DNA of 64,000 nucleotides from Emergomyces orientalis (taxonomy: Eukaryota > Ascomycota > Eurotiomycetes > Onygenales > Ajellomycetaceae). The notes beneath the pieces are model-generated. The model was not told the DNA's origin, ran no database searches, and saw only the letters and a list, made by a program, of their open reading frames with translations. The stretch covers positions 496,001 through 560,000 of the forward strand of contig MOWL01000001.1 of NCBI GenBank assembly GCA_002110485.1, given 5' to 3'. The position numbers and the translations under genes are program-made. Below are positions 1 to 10,037 of the stretch, one piece after another. Numbering within the stretch: position 1 is the first letter of the stretch; each line of letters opens with the position of its first letter.

Positions 1-1751
1 TTTGTTTCCGAGGGTAAAACTTACAAACCTGGTAAATGTGTTGAGTTGCGTGATGGTACCTTTCTACGCATTCTGGAGGTCGTGATGGGGATGGGTGGGG
101 AGATATCACTTCAGGGATGGCGGCTCCAGCGACAGGATTCCATGAATGGATTAATGCCTGAGAGAATCAATGAATTATGTTGGATTGTGAATCTTTCGGA
201 GGAGGAGGCTGCTGCAGGTGTAACTACGCACATTGATGAGGTCGGGTTGCATGAGGTTAAAGGGTTGAGGATCGTTCGTTTTACAAATAGGCCTTATCCA
301 ATATTGGTCCCGCAGGGTGACGGCCATTTTGTCACAGAAGGTGAGCGTCGGAAAGAGGGGATTCTATTCTGTCGCTCGAAATATGTTAGGGTATGGGCTA
401 CTGCTTCCACTTCTTCCTCTTCCCACAAGCAGCGCATGGAAGAGCAAGCAATTCTTTTCCTTTCCCCACAAGAGGCGGACTCTGCCTTTGGGGTAAACTC
501 TGATACCCTACGATTTTGTTGGAGAGGTAAAACCCGCCCGGGAGGAAGTTATGTTGGTCAAGAAATCTCACCAACAGTCATTGATCTTTCACAGAGCTCA
601 ACAACAATCCTACACGGCACCCAAAAAACAATCCAACAGTATACATTTGGTGATGGCTTTTGCGGTGCCGGTGGAGTGTCCAGAGGTGCATTGCAAGCAG
701 GTCTTCGCTTGATTTGGGGGTTTGATCACTCTGCATTCGCAATGGACTCGTTCCGGCTCAATTTCGAGACTGCGATTGGCTATACATCTGACGTGGCGGA
801 TTTCCTCGCCTGTAGCCCCGCTGAAATCATAGTTGATATCTTACACTTTTCGCCCCCTTGCCAAACATTTTCCCCCGCAAAAACGGTCGCTGCTGCCACG
901 GATGATGACAATGAAGCGTGTATCTTCTGCGCGCGCGAACTGCTCATGAGGACTAAGCCAAGAGTTGTGACCATGGAGGAAACTGCTGGTCTACAGCAGA
1001 GACATGAAGAATTTCTATTCGCGACGATACATGCCTTTGCGGAATTGGGCTATTCTTGTCGTTGGAAATTACTGAAATGTCAAGATTACGGAGTTCCTCA
1101 GCCCCGTCAACGATTAGTTATATTGGCGTCTGGGTAAGTTGCTAACAACCCCCCATCCCCCATCCCCCATCCCCCCTACCCCTACCCCCTTTCCCCCAGG
1201 GGCCCCTTTTATTTATATCTCTACATTTGTCTACATTGTTGCTTAAACAATGAACATACGAATACAGACCGGGCGAACCTCTCCCAGCCTTCCCAAAACC
1301 CACCCACCGCCCCGCAAACTCCCAATCCAACACCCACCTACCCCACTTCCGCACGATCCACGACGCAATCTCCACAATCCCGCCGCACACCCCAGACCAT
1401 GACATCGACCACGCCAAGAAACGCCAATTGGCGAAACCCGCCTACGACCCGCACACACAAGCAAAGACGATAACCTGCAACGGCGGCGAGAATTATCACC
1501 CGAGTGGCACGCGGGCGTTCACGCATCGCGAGTTTGCGTGCTTGCAGACGTTTCCGCTGGAGCATCGGTTTTGCGGGAAGAATGTGAAGAGACAGATTGG
1601 GAATGCAGTTCCGCCTATGCTTGGGAAGGCGATCTTTTTGGAGGTGAGGAGGGCGTTGGAGGGGGTTGATGGGGTTGGTAGTGGTGGCTGTGCTGGTAAG
1701 GTTGGCGTGGATGTCGATGTTGATGTGATGGATGTGGTTGAAGTATTGTGA
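1..1751 (+). CDS. RID: RID/Masc1-like cytosine-C5 DNA methyltransferase, 5' end outside window
   Basis: Transfers a methyl group to cytosine in DNA; in fungi this subfamily (RID, Masc1, DmtA) is tied to repeat-induced point mutation or premeiotic methylation and acts in the nucleus. The frame is open from base 1, so the start lies to the left. I read join(<1..1133,1268..1751): the phase fits exactly and the join restores an SGPGE..LP..P.PTH stretch typical after motif VIII. Visible are a BAH-like N-terminal part, motif I FCGAGG (codon about 220), motif IV PPCQ with the catalytic Cys at 859-861, an EET triplet where most methylases have ENV (RID/Masc1 relatives deviate there too), motif VIII QPRQR and motif X GNAVPP. 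The last 30 residues are Gly/Val/Asp-rich and look unconserved. The intron holds a C-rich tract. Confidence 0.9.
1134..1267 (+). other. Intron of the RID-like gene with a C-rich repeat tract
   Basis: GTAAGT donor at 1134 and ACAG acceptor at 1264-1267. Bases 1149-1198 are a tandem C-run tract separated by AT or TA, so the opposite strand carries regularly spaced G-runs. An earlier AG at 1198-1199 was rejected because the following frame does not resemble a methylase. Confidence 0.75.
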
Positions 1752-2422
1752 TTGACCTGTGTTGTTTGTTTCGCCTGGAAGGATCAAGGGGGTTTTAATG
1801 GTGTAGGTAGTGTGCTTTGTGTTTAGGAGGAGGTACACTTTCATCCTGCGGTTCCTCACTTCTTTTGTGCAATTTTTCATATTTTTGATCCTTGATCTGC
1901 TTGTTATTCGCCTTTGCATCTAATGTCTGGGGTTCTTCACATTTCTGCTATTTATCTTGAAATCTTTCTTCTGATTTTTGTTTTCATAAGAAACCTCTGA
2001 CCTCTGAAGGATGACTGAAAACTGTTACAATGTGTTATCTGTCAATTTGCATGCCATATCTCTGTATTTTATTTGCTACTTATGGTTTTTGAATTCCATT
2101 TCTTTGTGGCTCGGTTTCTCTCTTCTCATGTTTTTGATTACATTCTCCCGTCACGACGGGTTGAGCCGTTATGGTTAAATAGGGGGCGTTTACCTTGCAA
2201 CTGCAATAATTTGGATTTAACTCAACGGGGGAAGAAAACAACGGGACGACCATTCTTCATTAAAAAAATACCCTGCTGATTTCTATTATTCATTTCTCTC
2301 TTTAATCATTTTACCTTTCTCTATCCCTGTTACCTTGAGTTGCCAGCATTATTGCAAGTAGTGGTATCGAATAAACGGAAAATCTGTCAACTAGCCAATG
2401 TGACTACGGGAGCACTCTCCTC
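1752..2422. other. Intergenic, convergent 3' ends
   Basis: Lies between two converging genes (RID-like and SET-domain). AT-rich, no coding exon recognised; presumably both 3' UTRs. Confidence 0.6.
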
Positions 2423-3676
2423 CTAAATGAAACGGTGCGTAGCAGATAAGGGCTTATACAACGGTAGTAGCCCTGCCCCATCTTCCCCTGACAAGTCGTT
2501 TTGATCTTCCCTCCCCTTCTTCCTTCCCCCTTCCCTTATTACATCCCGCTCCTTAAACCGACAGCCCTCCTCCCCACACCTACAACCCCTATCCCGCGGC
2601 TCAAAATAACCATCCCCATAATCCACCGTAATCTCCTCAAACATTTTAATATCCCTAATCGTCCTCACAAGCACATACGCCCACTGGCCCGCCACCGCAG
2701 AGATAAAAATCACCCCCGCCCGGCACGAGTGGTTCATATACCTAGTCCAATTCCCAAATATGGCTGCATCGATGATGCCAATCGACCGTTTGCGCAGACG
2801 ATGATTTAGTGCATAGGTACTATCAAGAACGGGCGGCTTGCGTATCTCACCTACATACTGACCTATGAACGTGCCTGCTTTGATGAAACGGAGGCTGCGC
2901 ACGCCGATGCCACGGTCGGGGTATTCGCGTAGTTCGAGGAGTGGGTGTTGTTCGTTTGCTAGGTGTAAGACACATTCGCACAGCTTCGGGTTGCTGCATT
3001 GTGCGCAGTTGCCGTCGCCGGGTTGACGGTGTAGGTCAGGAGGGGGCTTGAAAGTCGCTGGATTGAAGAATGAACTGGGGATGTTTCTTTGTTTCTGGGC
3101 CTTGTATCTGGGGTTGTATACGGCTTTTGTATTAGCGTTGATAATGTAGGGGTACACATCCTGCTGTTCGACTTTTAATTGTCCGCCGTATGTTGACCGG
3201 AGGCCTGGGGGGATGGCGGGCTGCCAGTTCAGCTGGCGAGTTTTCGCGAATAGTTCGATGCTGATGGCGTTTGAATGAATGAGGGCGTAGAGAGCCTGCC
3301 AGAGTTGATCGTCGTTGTTGGCAGCAGTAGCATCGACGAAGTGGGTTGAGTGGCTGCAGATAGACAGCAGCATCCAGCCCAGCGACTTGCCTAGGTCTAT
3401 AAAACGTTGTACCTGTAGGCTGCATTGATCTGCATTCTGCTTCATAGCTTCGTAGGTGGATGAAAGGATGCCTCTCGCAGCCACAGCAGACGGGAAGGTG
3501 CTGAAGGTTGTTGATTCATGATCAGCTGGATTTTTCTGGGTTTCAAGCGAGGCAAGATGGATATCAAGGTATATACGCTCCATGATTAGCAGAGCCTGTG
3601 CTTGGATTTCCGTAGACTCGGTGGTGGGCTTTGTTGGACGCCGCACCATCCACGACGGCTTGCTGGTAGACGCCAT
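2423..3676 (-). CDS. SET-domain protein lysine methyltransferase with post-SET motif
   Basis: Single uninterrupted frame of 417 residues. The first half has no recognised domain. A small Cys cluster (CAQCSNPKLCEC, about residues 225-236) precedes the SET domain (about 245-355), which shows the RGIGVRS entry strand, GQYVGEI, the NHSC motif and the EEITVDYG motif that forms the methyl-donor and substrate sites. A canonical post-SET CxCx4C (CRCGEEGC) follows and would bind zinc with the NHSC cysteine. Such proteins methylate lysines, usually on histones; the substrate here cannot be told, and a full pre-SET domain of H3K9 enzymes is not seen. It converges on the DNA methyltransferase gene, which is suggestive but not proof of a shared role. 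Confidence 0.85.
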   Translation of the reverse strand: MASTSKPSWMVRRPTKPTTESTEIQAQALLIMERIYLDIHLASLETQKNPADHESTTFSTFPSAVAARGILSSTYEAMKQNADQCSLQVQRFIDLGKSLGWMLLSICSHSTHFVDATAANNDDQLWQALYALIHSNAISIELFAKTRQLNWQPAIPPGLRSTYGGQLKVEQQDVYPYIINANTKAVYNPRYKAQKQRNIPSSFFNPATFKPPPDLHRQPGDGNCAQCSNPKLCECVLHLANEQHPLLELREYPDRGIGVRSLRFIKAGTFIGQYVGEIRKPPVLDSTYALNHRLRKRSIGIIDAAIFGNWTRYMNHSCRAGVIFISAVAGQWAYVLVRTIRDIKMFEEITVDYGDGYFEPRDRGCRCGEEGCRFKERDVIREGGRKKGREDQNDLSGEDGAGLLPLYKPLSATHRFI

Positions 3677-4689
3677 CGGTTCGATGATGCAGGGTTATCC
3701 AACCCAACAAAGTGAGAAATAAATAGCGGGATAACAGATATAATCAAAGTATAAATTTGATAAGAGTGAGTTGGCAGATAGCAACATCGAAAATATGAAC
3801 GTGTACTGCAAAATGGTATCACAACCCATTTTGTCGCCGGGTTTGTCTTTTACACGAAGGCAAGAAGGAAGGACTGAGAGGGTCCTGGAAACAATGGGAA
3901 GCTCCGTTGAGGACAAAACTCTTTGTCGGACACATAATAGACAGTTGGATATCTGCCATTCTGTCTTTAACAAGTGTCACATTAACTGGAAAATGAATCG
4001 TGTCCCCTGGTGTAGTGGTTATTACTAGTATTCAATAAGAAAACGCTATACTCGAAGCACAGCAAGCAACTAGTAGTTACTACTAAGCAGCTCATTCACG
4101 AACAGTCAGCAATCCAGTATTGTAGTGATGCCCATGCAGACAAGAGACAATATCTATTATAGCATCATATAGAGCCATCTTCCACTCAGGGGGGTAAATT
4201 GATGTTGTCTGATTCCCCAATAATGGAGCATTTTTTGCGGCGACCCAGCGAATGGGCTACCCAGAATCATCAGATAAGATATCGGAACAACAAGCGACAC
4301 GCCCCCCATAGCCGAGTCCCGTGACATCGGGAATACACCCAGGTACTTTTGAATACGCGGCCCATCAGAGACATGTACCGTAATCAAAATACGTTACCGG
4401 CTGGATGCGGGTCTGATCTCGGCGTATCCTCGGCTAATAATTCCACGTGACCCGCCCCCAAATGTCCGAACTTCCTCACCAAAAAAAAAAAAGACAATGA
4501 ACTCGATCGACCTCTTTCAAAGCCGGTTTGTGTGCGCCAAACATCTCCCAGACAACACCGCTGAAAGTAAGCAGTTCCAGATCAATTGCATTCTCTTGCC
4601 TCTCCTTTCTTCTGCCATCTGGATATAATCTACTGGTTCCCGTTGCTGAGTGTTGTAGACAGAACATTCCTACACCGCATTTGCCGACC
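3677..4689. promoter_or_regulatory. Divergent intergenic region between SET gene and prpD
   Basis: About 1 kb between two divergently transcribed genes, so it should hold both promoters. No coding exon recognised. A poly-A run and CT-rich stretches occur just upstream of the prpD start. Confidence 0.5.
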
Positions 4690-6632
4690 ATGTCTGTCGC
4701 CAGCCAAACCCTCCGACAGCTCTCTTCCCGCACCCCACGTTCTCTGCCCCTCCGCCAACTCGCAACCTCTTCTGTAGCAGCCTCGTCTCTACGCTCTTCT
4801 TCCTCCAGATCCGTCTTCTCCAGCAAGCTCTTGCAATCCAGATCTTCCTTTTCCACAATGACCGCCCTCAACTCTGGCGCCCCATCCCCGGCCCCGCTTC
4901 GCGAATATGACCCTGAAATCAATGATATGGCCAGCTACATTCACAACTACAAAATCAATTCGGATCTCGCGGTATGGACTTACAATTCCCAGAACATATT
5001 TATTTGTTGCAGTATTTTACGGCCTATTTTATTTTTATATTTTATATTATTGCGATTACTAAAACGAACCGCTTTTCTCTCTTTTTTTTCTAGTATGATA
5101 CTGCCCGTTTCGTCTTCATTGACACTCTGGGGTGTGGATTGGAGGCTTTGAAATTCAAGGAGTGCACCAAACTCCTGGGCCCAATTGTTGAAGGCACTGT
5201 TGTCCCCAATGGCACCAAGGTCCCAGGAACTCCTTATCAGCTCGACCCCGTCAACGGTGCTTTCAACATCGGCGCCATGGTCCGGTGGTTGGACTATAAT
5301 GACTGCTGGTTGGCTGCTGAGTGGGGTCATCCCTCTGACAACCTGGGCGGTATTCTTGCCGTGGCTGACTGGATCTCGCGGACAAACCGCGCTGGCGGAT
5401 CCTTGGGCAACGGCAAGATTCTCACTGTCCGTGATGTGCTCGAGGCCATGATCAAAGCCCATGAAATCCAGGGTGTTCTTGCTCTCGAGAACTCCTACAA
5501 CAAGGTCGGCCTGGATCACGTGGTCTTGGTCAAGGTTGCTACCACTGCGGTGGTCTCCAAGCTGCTTGGCCTGACCGAGAAGCAGACCGCTGATGCCATC
5601 ACCCAGGCCTGGGTTGATGGCCAGAGCTTGCGGACTTACAGACACTCCCCTAACACCATGTCAAGAAAGTCGTGGGCTGCTGGCGATGCTTGCCAGCGCG
5701 CCGTCAACCTCGCCCTCAAGGTCCAGAAGGGCGAACCTGGTGTGCCCACCGTGCTCTCCGCTCCAGTCTGGGGCTTCTACGATGTCCTATTCAAGGGCAA
5801 CAAATTCAAGTTCCAGCGCCCCTATGGCAGCTACGTGATGGAGAACGTGCTCTTTAAGGTCTCCTACCCTGGTAAGTTTTCTCAATTCTATGAAAATGTT
5901 CCAACCTCCATGAAAAGGCACCATTTAACTTGTCATATACAGCTGAATTCCACTCGCAAACTGCCATTGAAGCTGCAACGCACGTCAACAAGAAGTTGGC
6001 CAGCATGGGCAAATCCGCCAAGGACATCAAGGACGTCACCATCCGCACCCATGAGGCCTGCGTCCGCATCATCGACAAACAATTCAAGCCCATGGACAAC
6101 TTCGCTGACCGTGACCACTGCATCCAGGTTTGTCCTAGATCATCCTCCCAGTCCTCAAAAATCTTCGAAGTAATTACATACTAACTAATCTTGTCCCCCT
6201 AACCAGTACATGGTCGCCACCATGCTCACCTTCAACCGCCTCGTCGCAACCGATTACACTGACGGCTCCGAAGCCGCCACCTCTGAGCTCCTCGAATCTC
6301 TCCGCAAGCGCATCAAGTGCGTTGAAGACCCCCAGATGACCAAGGACTACCACGACCCAGCCCTCCGCACCATCCCTAACGCCCTTACCGTCACCCTCAA
6401 CGATGGCACCGTCCTCGATGAGGTCGTCGTCGATGCCCCCCTCGGTCACCGCCTGCGTCGTGAAGAGGCCAAGCCTGAGATCCTTGCCAAGTACAAGAGA
6501 CACCTTGAAGCACACTTCGATGCTGCCAAGGTTGAGCAGCTTGTTAAGCTTGGCGTTGACCAGAAGGCGCTTGAGGGTATGGATATCGATAAATATGTTG
6601 ATTTGTATGTTAAGGAAAAAGTCGATTTTTAG
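4690..6632 (+). CDS. prpD: 2-methylcitrate dehydratase, mitochondrial
   Basis: Dehydrates 2-methylcitrate to 2-methyl-cis-aconitate in the mitochondrial methylcitrate cycle that removes propionyl-CoA. I read join(4690..4971,5094..5871,5943..6127,6207..6632), 556 residues, all phases matching. The first 55 residues are rich in Ser, Arg and Leu and nearly free of acidic residues, as in a mitochondrial presequence; a second in-frame ATG at 4858 precedes the mature start. The MmgE/PrpD domain spans nearly the rest, with the family stretches VFIDTLGCGLEAL and YNDCWLAAEWGHPSDNLG. The start is set by the first ATG in a continuous frame (context GACCATG). Two more enzymes of the same cycle lie at 22.0-26.6 kb. 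Confidence 0.93.
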
Positions 6633-7285
6633 ATATGAGGTGTAGATAGATATATGGTGGTTTTATTTCTCTTGGGCGGCTTAAATCCTCCTAAGATGGA
6701 GCTAAAAAAAAAAATTTAAAAAATGTAAAAATGTATATACATAGATTAAAGGTGTGTTAGGAGTGGTGGGATTTGCGTGGGACTGAGCACTGTTGAATCC
6801 ATGTTAAAACAAGCAATCAGGCAAGAAAGCTTTGTGCAGTTTATTTATATATTATTTTGAACTCGGATTCCACAGTTCTCAATTTCGTTTAAAATTTCCC
6901 TTTCAATTCATGTTACACTGTTTTTTCTATCATTTGTTTTTATCTCACATTTTGGCCGAGTCATTCTCTCTATGCGATTCTGGTTTTGTGAATTGTGTAT
7001 ATATAGACGTTTGACTGGGGCCTACGTTGACAAACCCGGCCGGGAAAGACTGCACCAGCACCCAGGTTTCACGGCCTAGATTCCCAACATTTATCAGGTA
7101 ATTTCATTTCAACTTTTGTCATCTAAGGAATATTACCTGCCTAACATCAGTTGGTCCTTTGCCATGCTGGGAAGGCAACAAAGAACTTCGTCTTTATCAA
7201 AGCCTGTATCAAATTCTCTCTAACGGTGGCTATACGTAACTAAATCGTATCACTAGCGCAGTGATTGAGAGGAACCAATGGCTAT
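6633..7285. other. Intergenic, convergent 3' ends
   Basis: AT-rich spacer between prpD and the alpha/beta hydrolase, which converge. No coding exon recognised. Confidence 0.5.
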
Positions 7286-8172
7286 CTAAACACTCTCTCC
7301 CGCAACACGGCGGATACAACCCACAACCAACTCCGGGTTACTAAGGTACGGTGAGTGACCCTCCTTACACCGTACGACATTCATGGCATCGCCAGCCTGC
7401 GCAACCATCTTCTCCTGGATGTATGGCGGGACGGCCAGGTCATTCTCACACAAAATGAAGGTACTCGGGATCTCAAGGTAGGCGGTATACGTCACTGGTA
7501 TTGCCATCGGGGCTACTGGTTGCGCTCCCAACAGATCGAGTGCTTCGTCCACATCCTTGGGATCGCAGCGGTTATAAACGACTTGGCGGGTCGTCTCTCG
7601 GTCAGGAACTATCATCCCGGCCTGATGGGGGCATTCAGTTTATCGTCAGACACTGCCCGTCACGGGGGCAAAAATGGTCGCTCAATATTATGGTGATTAA
7701 CTACCTCATTGATAGGCATCATGCCTTTAGCATACTTCTTCATCCCCTCCTGATACGCCAACAACAACCCCTTCTCCTCTGGCGTCTGCGGTACGATCAG
7801 GCTAGCCTGGCTCTGGCCCTTGACAAGTGCCAACGCGGTCATATAAACCAGGCCCACAACGCCCCCTTTCAAGCCATGTTCTTCACGAACTCTCTTGCCC
7901 AGCCCCTTTACCGCTTCGTTCATCACGACACCACCAAATGAGTGCGCAACTGCAACCACGTCCCTTCCCGCATCGACGTTCTCTATTATCACGCGTCGAA
8001 CTGCCTGGGCGTCCTCGTCCCAGTTGGTATGTGGAGGATTGGAGTCTAGAGAAGGTGGGGTCAGGGCGGTTGCCTCATAGTTGCATTTTGCGAGTTCGTG
8101 GACTAGTCGCTGGTAGTGTTCAGCCCTGTGACAGGAACCAGGCACGATTACGACGACGGGTTTGTTGGGCAT
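7286..8172 (-). CDS. Alpha/beta hydrolase (esterase-like)
   Basis: I read complement(join(7286..7621,7705..8172)), 267 residues; the 83-base intron joins INE to AGMIVPD in frame. The start is the ATG at 8172. The fold is recognisable from the first strand with oxyanion loop (VVVIVPGSCHRAEHY), the nucleophile elbow HSFGG with Ser near residue 87, a late acidic residue in CENDLAVP and the catalytic His in EGHSPYLSNPE near the C-terminus. The pattern matches small cytosolic fungal hydrolases of the AB-hydrolase type related to plant methyl-ester hydrolases. Substrate unknown. No signal peptide is seen. Confidence 0.85.
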
Positions 8173-8864
8173 TATCAATAACGTTTAAGAGGAAGAATAA
8201 TAAGTGTCTTTTTTTTAGCGAAAGGTAGGTATTCAAGAGGGGGAATAAAGGTAAGTGGGATTCATCCATCCTATCTTATATAAAGGGGGGGATATGAATT
8301 GATAAGCCTGAGGCTGAGAGCTGAAAAATTACATATTTTAAACACTATTGAGACCAGCGCCGTTTTTTAGGATCAGGTCGCTTCGGATATGTGGAGTCTT
8401 AGCACCCATTACAATTAAATTAGCCTCCTGCCCTCAATCAAGTGGAAGGTGATATGTTGATCAATCTAGGTATGTGATATTACTATTTTCCATGTACCCT
8501 TCCTTTTTCACTATCTGTTAATCCTGAAGTGAAAAAAATTATGTTCAAATGCTGTAGATAAAATGTCTTTGCCCATCAATACTTGCTTCAGATCTTGATA
8601 TGGGTCGATACGCAATATGTACATCGTTAGAATGCCGCGAAATTGATTACCAATAAACTCCATCTCACAAAAAAAACAAAAAAAAACACAAAATACAGCT
8701 GGGAACAAAAATATTGAAACTATGGTCCCGCATAACGAAGAGGGGGAAATATAAGGAAGCAACTCCCGGATGATACAATGGGAAGCTGGATTCAGAATCC
8801 ATCACTCGGGAACCAACGGCAGCCCCTTTTATCTGGCCCCTTCCGAAATTTCACCCAACTCCTT
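8173..8864. other. Intergenic
   Basis: Promoter side of the hydrolase and 3' side of the next minus-strand gene. AT-rich with A-runs near 8670-8690. No coding exon recognised. Confidence 0.5.
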
Positions 8865-10037
8865 TTACAGTGCCAGCGTGTACCACCCTGCTTGCGCAAG
8901 GAGCAGAATTGCCGCCATAAACATTCCACTGTACGCAGATCCGTACAAACCGGCAGCAGCGGAATTGCCGCTATCAACTGCCCCAGCGGCTGACACAAGT
9001 TCACCGGAGCTGCGAACGGGGGTGCTGGTAGGGCTTGCCATAACCACTACGATACTTGTTCGCGTTTGTTTGGCAGCTGGTGACGAGGCGGCGGAGGCAG
9101 AGAGCGAGGCAGAAGGGGCTGTAGAGGCGGGTTTAGTGAGCGATGGCTCTGACGACAATAGTGAGCCGAAGCGTGATGGTGAAGGTGAAGGCGAAGGTAG
9201 GGTAGTAGCTGGGATGGAAGTGAAGGTAAAAGTAGAAGGAGACGCTGCCACATTGTCCTCCGCCGCTGCAGCTGTGCTAGCGGACGAAACGGTGGACTCG
9301 GAAGTAGATGCGAAAGCAAAAGCAGAGGCGGAGGTGGAAGTAAGGATCCCTTGCGTGGCAAATGGTACGAATACTGGCGCAGATTTTGAAGATGGAAGAA
9401 TCTGTCTCTGCTCACCGGCATTCCCTTCAACGATAAACGCCATTCCCACCCGTGGCGGCTGCAGATTATTCGCAGACTCAAACGCCTTGACATCGAACGG
9501 CTCCGCTGAGCTAGCACTGGGTACACCGCTCAATTGCGCCAGCTCTTGACCCCGCCGCTGGTACAAAAGGAATGAGAACTGGCGCGGCCCACTGTCTAGA
9601 GATGGTGGCTCATATGGGACAGCTGGCTCCCCTTCCGCTTCAAGTTTGGTCTTGTCACCCGTGGCTTTGAAACCATTTTGGAGAAATTGTACTTTCCGCG
9701 CATTATCATTGGTCGTGTCGAGCATTATGATTGTGTATGAGATGGCACGGTTGACGCCAGAGCTGTCGCCAAGGGCGAAGGTGGGCGGGCTGCTGACGTC
9801 TAGGTGGATGTTAAAAAATGTCATACTGCTAGGGAAAATGGAAAAGGGGGAAATCTAACCTTCTGCGCCGACCGTTAGGCCATTTGTAATACCTTCGGAT
9901 GCATCACTCCCGAAACTGACTTGGAGCCCCTCTGTGCCGGAGGAGGAGAATGATTCGGCTAGGTCTGCAGGTACGGCAGCCTGCTGGGATGCGGCGAGAG
10001 TACACAGAGCTGTCACGAAGAAGAGATGGGATTTCAT
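8865..10037 (-). CDS. GPI-anchored PEBP-like secreted protein
   Basis: I read complement(join(8865..9799,9860..10037)), 370 residues. The 60-base intron ends at a CTAG acceptor that joins GAE to DVSSPPTFALGD; the two nearer acceptors give a stop codon. A cleavable signal peptide (about residues 1-18) is followed by a phosphatidylethanolamine-binding-protein-like domain: LQVSFG near residue 38, PPTFALGDSSGVN, a YTIIMLD strand and PRQFSFLLYQRRGQEL. Residues about 215-335 are a low-complexity Ser/Ala/Thr/Pro stalk, and the tail is hydrophobic after small residues, the form of a GPI-attachment signal. Such proteins sit in the fungal wall or plasma membrane; ligand unknown. Confidence 0.78.

Noticed and set aside
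1142..1919. Several minus-strand frames rich in Arg, Gly or Thr
   Set aside because: They are opposite the intron and second exon of the methyltransferase and show no domain.
8770..9549. 259-codon plus-strand frame rich in Glu, Ala and Val
   Set aside because: Antisense of the low-complexity stalk of the GPI-anchored protein.
9800..9830. Nearer splice acceptors (TAG and CAG before 9824) for the PEBP-like gene
   Set aside because: Both put a stop codon in frame; the CTAG ending at 9800 keeps the frame and the conserved PPTFALGD block.
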